Positions 19,415-32,618 of a stretch of DNA of 64,000 nucleotides are shown here, one piece after another. Location of the stretch: NCBI RefSeq assembly GCF_019803445.1, contig NZ_CP081844.1, positions 1,624,501 to 1,688,500 on the forward strand. Reading direction: 5' to 3'. Under the pieces are notes generated by a model. The model was given only the letters and a program-made list of their open reading frames with translations, was not told where the DNA came from and made no database searches. Each line of letters starts with the position of its first letter. The stretch's first letter is position 1. Origin of the DNA: Caenibius sp. WL (GTDB taxonomy: Bacteria; Pseudomonadota; Alphaproteobacteria; Sphingomonadales; Sphingomonadaceae). The position numbers were made by a program, and so were the translations under genes.

Positions 19415-20110
19415 TTGCGCAAACTCGGCCTGATCGGTGGCATGAGCTGGATCTCGACCCGCACCTATTACGAACAGATCAACCGCATCATTCAGACGCG
19501 GCGCAACCCGCATGCCAGCGCGCCGATGCTGATCGAAAATCTGGATTTCACCGATCTGTGCGGTCTGAGCAGCAGCGAGGATTGGGACCGGGCGGCGCGT
19601 ATCCTGACCGCCGCGGCGCTGCGGCTGGAAGTGGCGGGCGCGACCGCGTTGCTGATCGGGGCCAATTCGATGCACAAGGTCTATGATCGGGTGGCCGCGG
19701 CGGTGAATATCCCGATTCTGCATATCGCCGATTGCGTGGGCGAACGCATGGCGCGCGACGGCGCGCGCAACGCGGCGCTGCTGGGCACCAGCAACGTGAT
19801 GACCGAAAGTTTCTATCGCGAACGGCTGGTCGCGCACGGGGTCGATCTCCTGCCGCCCGATCTCAAGGTCCTCGAAACGCTGGATCGGATCATCTACAAC
19901 CAGTTGACTTGCGGCAAAGTGACCCGCGACGCGGAACGCACGCTGAAAACGATCATCACCGTGAAAGGGCAGGAAGGCGCCCGCGCGATCGTGCTGGCAG
20001 CCACCGAACTGGAACTGGTGGTCGATGTCGATGCCAATGTCCTGCCGATCTACGATGGCACCCGCATCCATGCGGAAAAGGGCGCGGCCTGGATTCTGGG
20101 CGAGGATTGA
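19415..20110 (+). CDS. Aspartate/glutamate racemase-family protein lacking both catalytic Cys
   Basis: About 231 residues from the TTG at 19415, which has AGGA upstream and yields RKLGLIGGMSW, the normal family N-terminus. A GTG at 19382 would add 11 residues. Overall it matches the YgeA/RacX group of amino-acid racemases (GGMSW, LGTSNVMTESFYRERL, IYNQL). These enzymes use two cysteines as acid and base, in CTNTMH and GCTE. Here the same spots read GANSMHK (Gly82-Ala83) and LAATELE (Ala196). Both catalytic thiols are gone, so the cofactor-independent racemase mechanism should not work. It may be a binding protein or a lyase-like relative. The message upstream holds the pnt terminator, so it probably has its own promoter. 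Confidence 0.85.
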   Translation: MRKLGLIGGMSWISTRTYYEQINRIIQTRRNPHASAPMLIENLDFTDLCGLSSSEDWDRAARILTAAALRLEVAGATALLIGANSMHKVYDRVAAAVNIPILHIADCVGERMARDGARNAALLGTSNVMTESFYRERLVAHGVDLLPPDLKVLETLDRIIYNQLTCGKVTRDAERTLKTIITVKGQEGARAIVLAATELELVVDVDANVLPIYDGTRIHAEKGAAWILGED

Positions 20111-20171
20111 ACGCCGATTCCGGGCCGGGCCGGGTTGCCATGCTGTGCGCCCCGGCCTAGGTCGGGGCCGC

Positions 20172-21324
<1,153 letters not shown>

Positions 21325-21332
<8 letters not shown>

Positions 21333-22071
21333 GCGGCGGATTCTTCTGATCGGCGCCACCGGGCTGATCGGCCGGGCGGTGATGCAATGCGCCGTGGGCG
21401 ATGACGATATCCATCTGGCCGCCGTGGCCCGGCGCCGCGTGGGCTTGCCCGAAGGGGCGCGGATGGAAATGTTCGTCGCCGGGATCGAGCACTGGGCGGA
21501 AATCATCGAATCGCTCCAGCCGGATTGCGTCGTCTGTGCCCTGGGCACGACCTGGGCCAAGGCGGGCGAGGATGAGGCGGCGTTTCGCGCGGTGGACGAA
21601 AAGCTGGTTCTGGATGTCGCGCAGGCGACCAAGAACGCCAATATCCGCCAGTTCATCTGCGTGTCGGCGATAGGGGCGGATCGATCGAGCCGCCATCTCT
21701 ACATGCGGGTGAAAGGCGAAGTGGAAGCCGCTTTGCAAAAGATGCGTTTCGTCCGGCTGGATATCCTGCGCCCCGGCCAGTTGCGCGGGGAACGGGTGGA
21801 GGATCCCCGCCCGCGTGAACAATGGCTGGCCCGGCTGAGCCGCGTGCTCGACCTGTTCCTGCACGGCGGAATGCGCCGGTTCCGCTCCATTTCCGCCGCG
21901 CATATGGCGGAGGCAATTCTCGATCTGGCTCAGGAAAAGGCCGGTGGCCGTTTCGTCCATGAATATGACGCGCTGATGCGCGCGGCGCGGCGGCTGGAAC
22001 GCAGCCGGGCCGAACGTGCAGCCATTGAACAAGGCGAGGTAGGTAAGGGCGGGAACGGGAAACTGGCCTGA
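21325..22071 (+). CDS. NAD(P)-binding oxidoreductase (HTATIP2-like)
   Basis: 248 residues. An atypical SDR with an N-terminal Rossmann motif RILLIGATGLIGRAV (GATGLIG at 10-16), VVCALGTTWAKAG, and FICVSAIGADRSSRHLYMRVKGEVEAAL, which matches the HTATIP2/semialdehyde-like NAD(P)H-binding group, with Tyr and Lys in YMRVKGE. The start at 21325 overlaps the dGTPase-like stop by 8 bp, so translation is probably coupled. The C-terminus is basic and low in conservation. Substrate unknown. Confidence 0.85.
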
Positions 22072-22118
22072 TCCGCCCCGATGCTGCTACGCATCCTCAA
22101 AAGGTGGAGGGTTCGAGC

Positions 22119-22571
22119 ATGTGGCAGGCGTATCTGGGTTTCGCGACGGCGGTGGCATTGGTTGGCTGGGCCATTCTGATCTTCCTGCCCCGGCGGCCGT
22201 TCCTTCTATCGCTGGTGCTTTACGCTGGCGTCGGCGTGTTGAGCCTGACTTACGTTTTGGGGCTGGTGTCGGTGCTGACCGGCTTGGCCGATCCCGGTGG
22301 GCCCTATACCAGCACAGTGAGCTTCTTCACGGTGGAAGGGCTGCGCGCGATCTCCACCAACGATGCCGGAGTAGTGATCGGCTGGATACACTATCTGGCG
22401 TTCGATCTCTTCATCGGCCTGTGGATCGCGCGCGATGCCGATGCCAAGGGCTTTTCCCGGACTATTCAGGGTATTGTCCTGCTTCTGGTGCTGCTGGCCG
22501 GGCCGTCGGGCCTGCTGCTGTGGCTAATCCTGCGTGAACGCGCGGCGCGGCGGGCGGCCCGCAAGCCATGA
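22119..22571 (+). CDS. ABA4-like membrane protein (DUF4281)
   Basis: 150 residues with four hydrophobic helices. GGAGGG lies 7 bases before the ATG at 22119, which decides the start over a GTG at 22104. The stretch DAGVVIGWIHYLAFDLFIGLWIARDA, with the GW-HYLAFDLF-G-W core, is diagnostic of the ABA4-like family, named for a plant protein needed to make neoxanthin. Bacterial members have no proven job; a link to carotenoids is possible because sphingomonads are pigmented, but that is inference. Its last bases overlap the DUF938 start (ATGA). Confidence 0.82.
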   Translation: MWQAYLGFATAVALVGWAILIFLPRRPFLLSLVLYAGVGVLSLTYVLGLVSVLTGLADPGGPYTSTVSFFTVEGLRAISTNDAGVVIGWIHYLAFDLFIGLWIARDADAKGFSRTIQGIVLLLVLLAGPSGLLLWLILRERAARRAARKP

Positions 22572-23161
22572 AGCAACATGCGCCCGCGGCGGCGCGCAAT
22601 CGCGAGCCTATCGCGGCGGTGTTGGCCGAGGAATTGCCGGCAACCGGCCTTGTTCTGGAAGTGGCCAGCGGAACGGGCGAACATGCGCTGGCATTCGCCC
22701 GCCGCTTCCCCACACTGATCTGGCAGCCGAGCGATCCGAATGCGGCGGCCCGGGATTCCATCGCAGCCTGGCGGGAGGAGAGCGGGCTGGATAATCTGCG
22801 CTCGCCTCTGGCGCTGGATGCGGCCAGCGCCGCATGGCCTATCGCCTATGCCGATGCGCTGCTGTGCATCAACATGCTCCATATCAGCCCGTGGGAAGCG
22901 GCTGAGGGCCTGTTCGCAGGCGCGGCTCGTATCTTGCCACAAGGGGCGCCTCTGTTGCTCTATGGGCCTTATCGTGAAGAGGATGTAGCCACGGCGCCTT
23001 CCAACGAGGCGTTCGACGCCAGCCTGAAAGCCCGCAATCCCGCTTGGGGGCTGCGCGATCTGGCGGCGGTGGACCGGCTGGCGGAACGAAATGGCCTTGG
23101 CCGGGCACGCAGAACCGTGATGCCCGCCAACAATCTCATGCTGATCTATCGCAAACAGTGA
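22568..23161 (+). CDS. DUF938 SAM-dependent methyltransferase-like protein
   Basis: 197 residues. The family starts with the pattern PAAARNREPIAAVLAE and has a class I methyltransferase SAM loop LVLEVASGTGEHALAFA (motif I), then WQPSDPN. The later stretch INMLHISPWEA is specific to DUF938, and the C-terminus NNLMLIYRK is also typical. The acceptor is unknown. It overlaps the ABA4-like stop by 4 bp and is last in its operon. Confidence 0.88.
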   Translation: MKQHAPAAARNREPIAAVLAEELPATGLVLEVASGTGEHALAFARRFPTLIWQPSDPNAAARDSIAAWREESGLDNLRSPLALDAASAAWPIAYADALLCINMLHISPWEAAEGLFAGAARILPQGAPLLLYGPYREEDVATAPSNEAFDASLKARNPAWGLRDLAAVDRLAERNGLGRARRTVMPANNLMLIYRKQ

Positions 23162-23207
23162 AACCGGCCGGGTGGCGCGGCTTCACTGCGTGGCCTCGAT
23201 TTCCGGA

Positions 23208-23336
23208 TCAGATGGCGCGATCGGCCGCGTCGCCAACCGATTCGATATCGCGCCCGACGCCCTTGACGGTGTTGCAGGCCGTTGCGGTGAGGGCCACACC
23301 CCCGAGGGCGAGAGCCAGGATGAATTTGCGGATCAT
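23208..23336 (-). CDS. Entericidin A/B family lipoprotein
   Basis: A 42-residue lipoprotein. The start at 23336 has AAGGA 8 bases upstream. The signal is MIRKFILALALGGVALTATA, with the lipidated Cys in ATACNTVKGVGRD. The short mature part ends SVGDAADRAI. CNTVKGVGRDI and DAAD are the entericidin fingerprint. Entericidins are small envelope lipoproteins made under stress and were first described as a toxin/antidote pair in E. coli; only one copy is present here. An EcfG-type promoter (23386-23410) precedes it. Confidence 0.9.
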   Translation of the reverse strand: MIRKFILALALGGVALTATACNTVKGVGRDIESVGDAADRAI

Positions 23337-23385
23337 CGACTTGTCCTTCTTCGTTGTTTGCCTCTGCATTGCGTCATGCAAGAAA

Positions 23386-23410
23386 AACGCAGGGTGAACG
23401 CCCGAGTTCC
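23386..23410 (-). promoter_or_regulatory. EcfG-type general stress promoter
   Basis: On the minus strand GGAAC (23410-23406), 16 bases, then CGTT (23389-23386). This is an exact match to the alphaproteobacterial EcfG consensus GGAAC-N16/17-CGTT. It lies about 50 bases before the entericidin start. EcfG is released by PhyR-NepR partner switching, and entericidin-like genes are usual regulon members in this group. Confidence 0.75.
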
Positions 23411-23419
23411 TCCGGCCGT

Positions 23420-24334
23420 TCAGCGCCCGAGCATGTTCTCCGCATGCAGTTCGGCTTTCTGCAAGCTATGTTCGCGCCAGACGATCAGCAAGCCCGCCGC
23501 GACAATCAGCGGCGCACCGATCCAGGTCGCAGCGGGTGGATACTGGCTGAACAGAAGCACGCCATAAAGCGCCGACCAGCCCAGCCCGGTATAGTCCATC
23601 ACGATCACGCTCGACACGGGGCCGAGGCGCAGGGCCAGCGTCAGCAGCATTTGCCCGACCAGCCCGCACAGGCCCATCGCCAGAATGAGCAGCCAGGTGC
23701 CGGTGTCGTGCGCCATATCGACGAACGGCAGGCCAAGCGCGAGCAGCGGAGTGGTGAATGCGGCAAAATAGAACACGATCGTCAGCGGCTTTTCGGACCG
23801 GTTAAGATCCTTGATCAGAATCGACAGCAGCGCGATCGCGAAAGCGGAGCCGAGCCCGGCGGCGAGGCCGAGCGGATGGATCGCGATCTCGCCCGGCTGA
23901 GTGATGACGAGAATCCCGGCAAAGCCCATGAACAGTGCCGAAAGCCGCCACGCACCGACCTTTTCCTTGAGCAGGAAGACCGACAGGATGGTGGCGAACA
24001 GCGGCGCGGTGAATTGCAGTGCCTGCGCTTCGGCCAAAGGCAGGAGAATGGCGGAGCCGAAGGTCATCGCCATGCCGGCAAGACCCAGTATGGCGCGGCG
24101 GAAATGGTGGGTGACGCGGCTGGTGCGGAGCCGGATGAGTTGCCCCTGCATCATCACGAAGCCGAGGATCAGCGGCACCGTGATGAACTGGCGCCAGAAC
24201 ATGATTTCGATGAAGCTGACGCCGCGTTGGCTGAGCAGTTTCACCAGCGCCATCAGCGTTGCCAGCATCGCCACGGCCGCGATGCGGATGGCCAGAGCGA
24301 GAACGGGGCGTTGTTGCGGCGGCGCGGCGGACAT
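23420..24334 (-). CDS. EamA/DMT family transporter
   Basis: 304 residues with ten predicted helices in two EamA repeats. Recognisable are FWRQFITVPLILGFVM in the first repeat and ALQFTAPLFATILSVFLLKEKVG at its end, a standard DMT pattern in which the Pro of TAP lies in helix 4. It is an inner-membrane exporter of unknown small metabolites. The C-terminus is short and charged. It is transcribed leftward, in the same direction as cpaF behind it, with 50 bases between them, so co-transcription is possible. Confidence 0.88.
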   Translation of the reverse strand: MSAAPPQQRPVLALAIRIAAVAMLATLMALVKLLSQRGVSFIEIMFWRQFITVPLILGFVMMQGQLIRLRTSRVTHHFRRAILGLAGMAMTFGSAILLPLAEAQALQFTAPLFATILSVFLLKEKVGAWRLSALFMGFAGILVITQPGEIAIHPLGLAAGLGSAFAIALLSILIKDLNRSEKPLTIVFYFAAFTTPLLALGLPFVDMAHDTGTWLLILAMGLCGLVGQMLLTLALRLGPVSSVIVMDYTGLGWSALYGVLLFSQYPPAATWIGAPLIVAAGLLIVWREHSLQKAELHAENMLGR

Positions 24335-24384
24335 GGCCCCTGCCTTAGCCGCGCCTAACCGGCGATCAATCCCTTTTCACAGAC

Positions 24385-25923
24385 TTACAGGCAGGCTTCG
24401 AGATAGGCCTGATCGAACCCGTATTCGCGCGCTTTTTCCAGCGTGTAGGGGCGCAGGCCCGAACTGCGGAATTCGCCGATGATCTTGCCGTCTTCGCTTT
24501 CGTCCAGATATTCGAAGTGGAACAGTTCCTGCGTCACGATCACTTCGCCTTCCATGCCGATCACTTCGGTGATGTTGGTCGTGCGGCGGGAACCGTCGCG
24601 CAGGCGTTTCACCTGAACGATCAGATCGACCGATTCCGCGATCTGGCGTGAAATCGCTTCCTTGGGGATTTTGATGTCGCCCATCAGGATCATGTTTTCC
24701 ATACGCGCAAGGCATTCGCGCGGGCTGTTGGAGTGCAGGGTGCACATCGAACCGTCATGGCCGGTGTTCATCGCGGCCAGCAGGTCGAAACATTCCGCGC
24801 CGCGAATTTCGCCCAGGATGATCCGGTCCGGGCGCATACGCAGGGCGTTCTTCACCAGATCGCCGATGGTGATTTCGCCCTGGCCTTCGAGATTCGGCGG
24901 GCGGGTTTCCAGCGGCAACCAGTGCGGCTGTTGCAGGCGCAGTTCGGCCGCGTCCTCGATCGTCAGCACGCGTTCGCCCGGATCGATCATTTTCGACAGG
25001 GCGTTGAGCATCGTCGTCTTGCCCGAGCCGGTGCCGCCCGAAATGACGATATTCATTCGGCTCGCGCCCGCGATTTTCAGCGCGGTGCACATCTTGTCGT
25101 TCATCGAACCGAAGCCTTGCAGCATGTCGAGCGTGATCGGCTTCTCGGAGAATTTGCGGATCGAGATCGCGGTGCCGCGCAAGCTGAGCGGGGGCACGAT
25201 CACGTTGACGCGGCTGCCGTCCTTGAGCCGGGCATCGGCCAGCGGCGTGGTCTGGTCCACCCGGCGGCCGACCTGGTTCACGATACGTTGCGCGATCTGG
25301 AACAGGTGCCCTTCGTCGCGGAACTTGATCTTGGCGAGCTGGAGCTTGCCCTTCTTTTCGATGTAGGTCTGGTTCGGACCGTTCACCATGATGTCGGTCA
25401 CATCCGGGTCGCTCAGCAGTTCCTCAAGTGGCCCGAAGCCCAGCAGCTCGTCGACCAGAACCTTTTCCAGCGCGAACTGTTCGCGCCGGTTCAGCGTGAT
25501 TTTCAGTTCCGCCAGCACTTCGACGATGATCGGGCGGAACTCTTCGGACAATTCGGCCTTGGTCAGCGTTGCCGCCGCTTCGGGATCGACCCGTTCGAGC
25601 AGCGGCGGGAGGACCTGCTCCTTGATCCGGTGGACGCTGGCTTCGAACCCTTCGTTCGCTGCTTCGCCCGGCACGGCGATATTGGCCCGGTCGGCCAGCC
25701 GGGCCATTGCCTCGCTGACCGCGCTATCGGTGCGCAGCCCGGCGGCCTGCGTGTCTGGATCGCTGGCTTCGGAGATGAGCGGAAATGGTTCGGGCTCCAC
25801 CGGATGGAGAGTGTTGGCCGCTTGAACGGCGGGGCCGGACATGGGCCGCGCGAGTCCGAATGCAGGCCGCCCGCTGGCTGCATTGGCCCTGCCAAGCCCG
25901 GATTTTCGCCCGAATGCTGTCAT
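24385..25923 (-). CDS. cpaF: CpaF/TadA-type secretion ATPase
   Basis: 512 residues. A type II/IV secretion ATPase of the Tad (Flp) pilus group. An N-terminal extension of about 90 residues is low in complexity. It is followed by the family's helical domain (VLPPLLERVDPEA, FGPLEELLSDPDVTDIMVNG). Walker A is ISGGTGSGKTT (296-303), then TIEDAAELRLQQPH, the GEIRGAECFDLL Walker B, and MNTGHDGSMCTLHSN. It normally powers pilus assembly with TadB/TadC, CpaC secretin and CpaE. None of these is in the window: both neighbours are DMT transporters. Confidence 0.93.
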   Translation of the reverse strand: MTAFGRKSGLGRANAASGRPAFGLARPMSGPAVQAANTLHPVEPEPFPLISEASDPDTQAAGLRTDSAVSEAMARLADRANIAVPGEAANEGFEASVHRIKEQVLPPLLERVDPEAAATLTKAELSEEFRPIIVEVLAELKITLNRREQFALEKVLVDELLGFGPLEELLSDPDVTDIMVNGPNQTYIEKKGKLQLAKIKFRDEGHLFQIAQRIVNQVGRRVDQTTPLADARLKDGSRVNVIVPPLSLRGTAISIRKFSEKPITLDMLQGFGSMNDKMCTALKIAGASRMNIVISGGTGSGKTTMLNALSKMIDPGERVLTIEDAAELRLQQPHWLPLETRPPNLEGQGEITIGDLVKNALRMRPDRIILGEIRGAECFDLLAAMNTGHDGSMCTLHSNSPRECLARMENMILMGDIKIPKEAISRQIAESVDLIVQVKRLRDGSRRTTNITEVIGMEGEVIVTQELFHFEYLDESEDGKIIGEFRSSGLRPYTLEKAREYGFDQAYLEACL

Positions 25924-26130
25924 TTCTCACCCCTGCAAGACACTGCGGCCATCGGGTCCTCCCGATGCGTTTGCCCGTTATTAATGATAAAATCTTTGAG
26001 AACTTCCTAACGCCGCCATTTCAGCCCTGTTGTGGCCTGTGACGGAAAAACGGCTGCCCACTTTCCGCGCGATGCAGTAAGCGGCCTCTGGGGCTGGCAG
26101 GGGATAGACGCGTTGCGGCAGAATGAGCGG

Positions 26131-27012
26131 ATGGGCCTGCTGTACGGGGCGCTGGGCTTTGCCCTGTTCCCGGTGGGTGATACCATCGTGAAAAGCATGA
26201 GCGGACAATGGGCGCCGATCGCGCTGGCGGGCCTGCGCTATTTCATTGCGGCATTGGGGCTTGGCCTGATTCTCGCGCTGCGGGAAGGGCGCCGGGGGTT
26301 CGCATTGCCGAGGCCCGGCATCCAGATCATGCGCGGGGTGGGGGTGGGCTGCGCTGCCCCGGCCTTTTTCACCGCGGTGATGCTGATGCCGTTGGCGGAA
26401 GCGACGGCGATCACGTTCACCCAGCCGATGCTGACCGGGCTTCTGGCCCCGCTGTTCCTGCGCGAACCGGCGCGCAAGGAAACCTGGATCGCCACGTTCG
26501 TGGCGTTCACCGGCGTTCTGGTGATTATCCGGCCCAGTCTGCTCGAACTGGGATGGGTGGCATTCCTGCCGCTGATTTCCGCCTTGGGTATGAGCCTCAC
26601 CATGATCGGCAACCGCATGGTCGCCCATCTGGGAAGCCCGATAGCGATGCAGTTCGCGATCACGGCGATCGCCACGGTGACGCTGGGCGTGATTGTCGCT
26701 GCCGGGCACCTGAGCGGGATTCCCGCACTCCATGTCGGGAAGCCGCCGGTGATCGTGGTGGGCAAATGCATCGTTGTGGCCGTGGTGCTGACGATAGGAC
26801 ACTGGCTGGTGTTCAAAGGCACGACCCGGGTCGGGGCGGGAACGCTGGCCCCGATGACCTACATGCAATTGCTCGGAGCGACCGTGATGGGCTGGCTGGC
26901 GTTCGATGATCGGCTCGATCGTGCGACACTGCTCGGCATGGGGATGATCGTCGCGGCAGGGCTCTACATGTGGTGGAATGGGCGGATGCGCGATGGCGCG
27001 GAACTGCCTTGA
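26131..27012 (+). CDS. EamA/DMT family transporter
   Basis: About 293 residues, ten hydrophobic helices in two EamA repeats (LRYFIAALGLGLILAL; ATAITFTQPMLTGLLAPLFL; TLAPMTYMQLLGATVMGWLAF). The last is the conserved helix before the C-terminal EamA loop. The start is set at ATG 26131 (MGLLYGALG), where the first helix begins. Upstream TTG codons are possible and no strong Shine-Dalgarno decides. Substrate is unknown. It diverges from cpaF and overlaps the HNH gene by one base. Confidence 0.85.
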   Translation: MGLLYGALGFALFPVGDTIVKSMSGQWAPIALAGLRYFIAALGLGLILALREGRRGFALPRPGIQIMRGVGVGCAAPAFFTAVMLMPLAEATAITFTQPMLTGLLAPLFLREPARKETWIATFVAFTGVLVIIRPSLLELGWVAFLPLISALGMSLTMIGNRMVAHLGSPIAMQFAITAIATVTLGVIVAAGHLSGIPALHVGKPPVIVVGKCIVVAVVLTIGHWLVFKGTTRVGAGTLAPMTYMQLLGATVMGWLAFDDRLDRATLLGMGMIVAAGLYMWWNGRMRDGAELP

Positions 27013-27341
27013 TGACGGTTGGCGTCTTGCCGCGCCGGAAGGGGAGTTTTACTGTCATTCCGATGAACGAGGCCGGGGAACAGTGCTGGCTGTGCCACAG
27101 GGAACTGGGGCGGAAGAGGGAATGGCATCATCCGGTGCCACGGCAGAAAGGCGGGCGGGCGGTGGTACCGCTGCACCCGATCTGCCATCGCACGATCCAC
27201 GCGCATCTGACCAATGCCCAACTGGCCAGACTGGGCGCGGACCGGGAGGCGATCCTGCGCTGTGAACCGATTGCCCGCTTTGTCGCATGGGTTGCGAACA
27301 AGCCCGCCGATTTTCATGCGCCGACGTATGGCAGGCGGTGA
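27012..27341 (+). CDS. HNH endonuclease family protein
   Basis: 109 residues if read from the ATG at 27012, which overlaps the transporter stop (TGATG); ATG 27063 is the alternative and gives 92. It has an HNH/McrA-type zinc-finger nuclease pattern: CWLCHRELG, WHHPVPRQKGG with the HH pair, then VPLHPICHRTIHAHLT. Such small HNH proteins in alphaproteobacteria usually lack a linked partner. They may cut or nick DNA or be structural only. It is followed by repeats and no gene for about 350 bases. Confidence 0.75.
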   Translation: MTVGVLPRRKGSFTVIPMNEAGEQCWLCHRELGRKREWHHPVPRQKGGRAVVPLHPICHRTIHAHLTNAQLARLGADREAILRCEPIARFVAWVANKPADFHAPTYGRR

Positions 27342-27412
27342 TCGCTTGGCGGGGGCTCCCCCGTCACTCTGAACTTGATTGGCATGTATCTTCTTTAGAA
27401 ATATTCCCCCCT

Positions 27413-27476
27413 CGTCATTCCCGCGAAAGCGGAAATCCCGTTCCGCCGTTGCAGCTGGATTCCTGCGGGAATGACG
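27413..27476. repeat. Dispersed inverted repeat, CGTCATTCCCGC type
   Basis: Perfect 12-bp arms CGTCATTCCCGC (27413-27424) and GCGGGAATGACG (27465-27476) flank a 40-base core. The outer arms match a second, shorter element at 44416-44443 (CGTCATTCCC / GGGAATGACG). This is the common intergenic repeat type of sphingomonad and other proteobacterial genomes, possibly a non-autonomous mobile element. Confidence 0.7.
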
Positions 27477-27561
27477 AAGGTTACTTGTTCCAGTGGAATA
27501 AGCGCCAACTTGATTCAGCGGCCATTTCTCCGATTGGCAAACCGCTTGCGGGGAGAGGTGG

Positions 27562-27582
27562 ATGCTGAACCGAGTTCAGCAT
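27562..27582. repeat. Palindrome ATGCTGAAC / GTTCAGCAT
   Basis: Perfect 9-bp arms (27562-27570 and 27574-27582) with a 3-base loop, followed by GACGAAGG as after the previous repeat. It is probably another member of the same intergenic repeat class. Confidence 0.55.
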
Positions 27583-27640
27583 GACGAAGGAAGGGAGATG
27601 ACGCGGGACTTTCCTCGCACACCGCAAACTCCCAAAAGAA

Positions 27641-27663
27641 AAGGGCGCCCGGTGGGCGCCCTT
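27641..27663 (-). terminator. Rho-independent terminator of the atp operon
   Basis: On the minus strand AAGGGCGCCC, a 3-base loop, GGGCGCCCTT, then TTCTTTT, 26 bases past the atpC stop. It is a strong GC stem with a U-rich tail. Confidence 0.88.
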
Positions 27664-27688
27664 CCTTTATCCGATATGCCGGTGGCGA

Positions 27689-27946
27689 TCAGCCGTCGAC
27701 ATGTTCCGCCAGGACGGTGAGGCCGTTGGCTCCCACTTCGGCGAAGCCGCCGCGGACCTGGATTTCTTCCGGCTGGGCGTTTTCGGTCTTGTAGACCTGA
27801 ACGGCGCCGTCGCGGATGGTCGACATGAAGGGCGCGTGGCCCTCCAGCACGCCGAATTCGCCTTCCGAACCGGGAACGACCACCATGTAGACGTCCTCGG
27901 AGCGGACCAGCTTGGCCGGCGTGACGAGTTCGAAGTGCAGAGCCAT
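27689..27946 (-). CDS. atpC: ATP synthase F1 subunit epsilon
   Basis: 85 residues. Only the N-terminal beta-sandwich is present ([36 protein letters not shown] is typical), which is the short form common in alphaproteobacteria: the C-terminal helical hairpin that brakes ATP hydrolysis in E. coli is missing or minimal. The start at 27946 (MALHFEL) is 4 bases after the atpD stop. It is the last gene of atpHAGDC. Confidence 0.94.
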   Translation of the reverse strand: MALHFELVTPAKLVRSEDVYMVVVPGSEGEFGVLEGHAPFMSTIRDGAVQVYKTENAQPEEIQVRGGFAEVGANGLTVLAEHVDG

Positions 27947-27950
27947 GGCC

Positions 27951-29432
<1,482 letters not shown>

Positions 29433-30311
29433 TTACAGCGCTTCCGCGCCGGCGATGATTTCGATGAGTTCGGTGGTGATCGCGGCCTGACGGCTGCGAT
29501 TGTACTGGATGGTCAGCTTGTTGATCAGATCGCCCGCGTTGCGCGTGGCGTTGTCCATCGCCGTCATCGACGCGCCCTGTTCGGATGCGGCGATTTCCAG
29601 CAGCGCACCGAAGAGCTGCGTCTTGAGATAGCGCGGCAGCAGTTCGGCGAGGATTTCCTCCTCATCGGGCTCGTATTCCACCACGGCGCCCGAGTTGTCC
29701 TCAGCAGCCTGCTTCGGGGCGGGCACGGGGATGATCTGCTGCTCGGTCGGTTCCTGAACAAGCGCCGACTTGAACGTGGCAAAGACCAGATGCGCGATAT
29801 CGAACTTGCCGCCTTCGTAGAGGCCGACCAGTTCGTTGGCGATCGCTTCTGCTTCCTCGTAGCCCGGCGTGCGGACCACCGACGTATCGAAACCGCCGAT
29901 GATCGCATCGGGGAACGCGCGCCGGATCGGAGCGCGGCCCTTCTTGCCGACGAGGTAGAAAGCGACTGACTTGCCATCGGCCTGCAACGCGCGGGCCTTG
30001 GCCAGCGCGGCGCGGACGACGTTGGAGTTGAGGCCGCCGCACAGGCCCTTGTCGGTGTTGATCACGACCAGCAGATGACGCTGGTCGGAGCCGGTCCCGG
30101 CAAGCAGGCGGGGGCTGTTTTCGCTAACCGTGATCTTGCTGGCGAGCGAGCCCATCACGTCGGCCAGCCGTTCGGCATAGGGACGCGCGGCTTCTGCCGC
30201 GGCCTGCGCCTTGCGCAGTTTCGCGGCAGCAACCATCTGCTTGGCCTTGGTGATCTTCTGGGTCGACTTGACCGAGTTGATCCGGCCCTTGAGTTCCTTA
30301 AGCGAGGCCAT
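29433..30311 (-). CDS. atpG: ATP synthase F1 subunit gamma
   Basis: 292 residues. The rotor shaft: N-terminal [20 protein letters not shown] and C-terminal [37 protein letters not shown] are the conserved coiled-coil ends. In between, [16 protein letters not shown] is the usual globular core. It lies 23 bases after atpA. Confidence 0.97.
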   Translation of the reverse strand: MASLKELKGRINSVKSTQKITKAKQMVAAAKLRKAQAAAEAARPYAERLADVMGSLASKITVSENSPRLLAGTGSDQRHLLVVINTDKGLCGGLNSNVVRAALAKARALQADGKSVAFYLVGKKGRAPIRRAFPDAIIGGFDTSVVRTPGYEEAEAIANELVGLYEGGKFDIAHLVFATFKSALVQEPTEQQIIPVPAPKQAAEDNSGAVVEYEPDEEEILAELLPRYLKTQLFGALLEIAASEQGASMTAMDNATRNAGDLINKLTIQYNRSRQAAITTELIEIIAGAEAL

Positions 30312-30334
30312 GACGGCTCCCTGTTAAGTGTGGC

Positions 30335-32447
<2,113 letters not shown>

Positions 32448-32618
32448 GCGCGAAGGTCCTCTTGGGTCCGAAAGAACGGAAAGTTTTTCCCCACGCAAAA
32501 GGCTCCCGAAAGGGCACCCTCCGCCAAGGTTGGGCGGCCCCTAACACCGCGTGGAAAGGGATGCAACCCGAGTCGACCGGCCAGATGCGACTATCTTGTT
32601 GAGACTCTGTATCGTGGA

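Larger units (their letters stand above)
27342..27688. other. Intergenic region with palindromic repeats
   Basis: Between the HNH gene and the end of the atp operon. It holds the CGTCATTCCCGC repeat (27413-27476), a second palindrome (27562-27582) and the atp terminator (27641-27663), each listed separately. No plausible gene was found. Confidence 0.7.
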
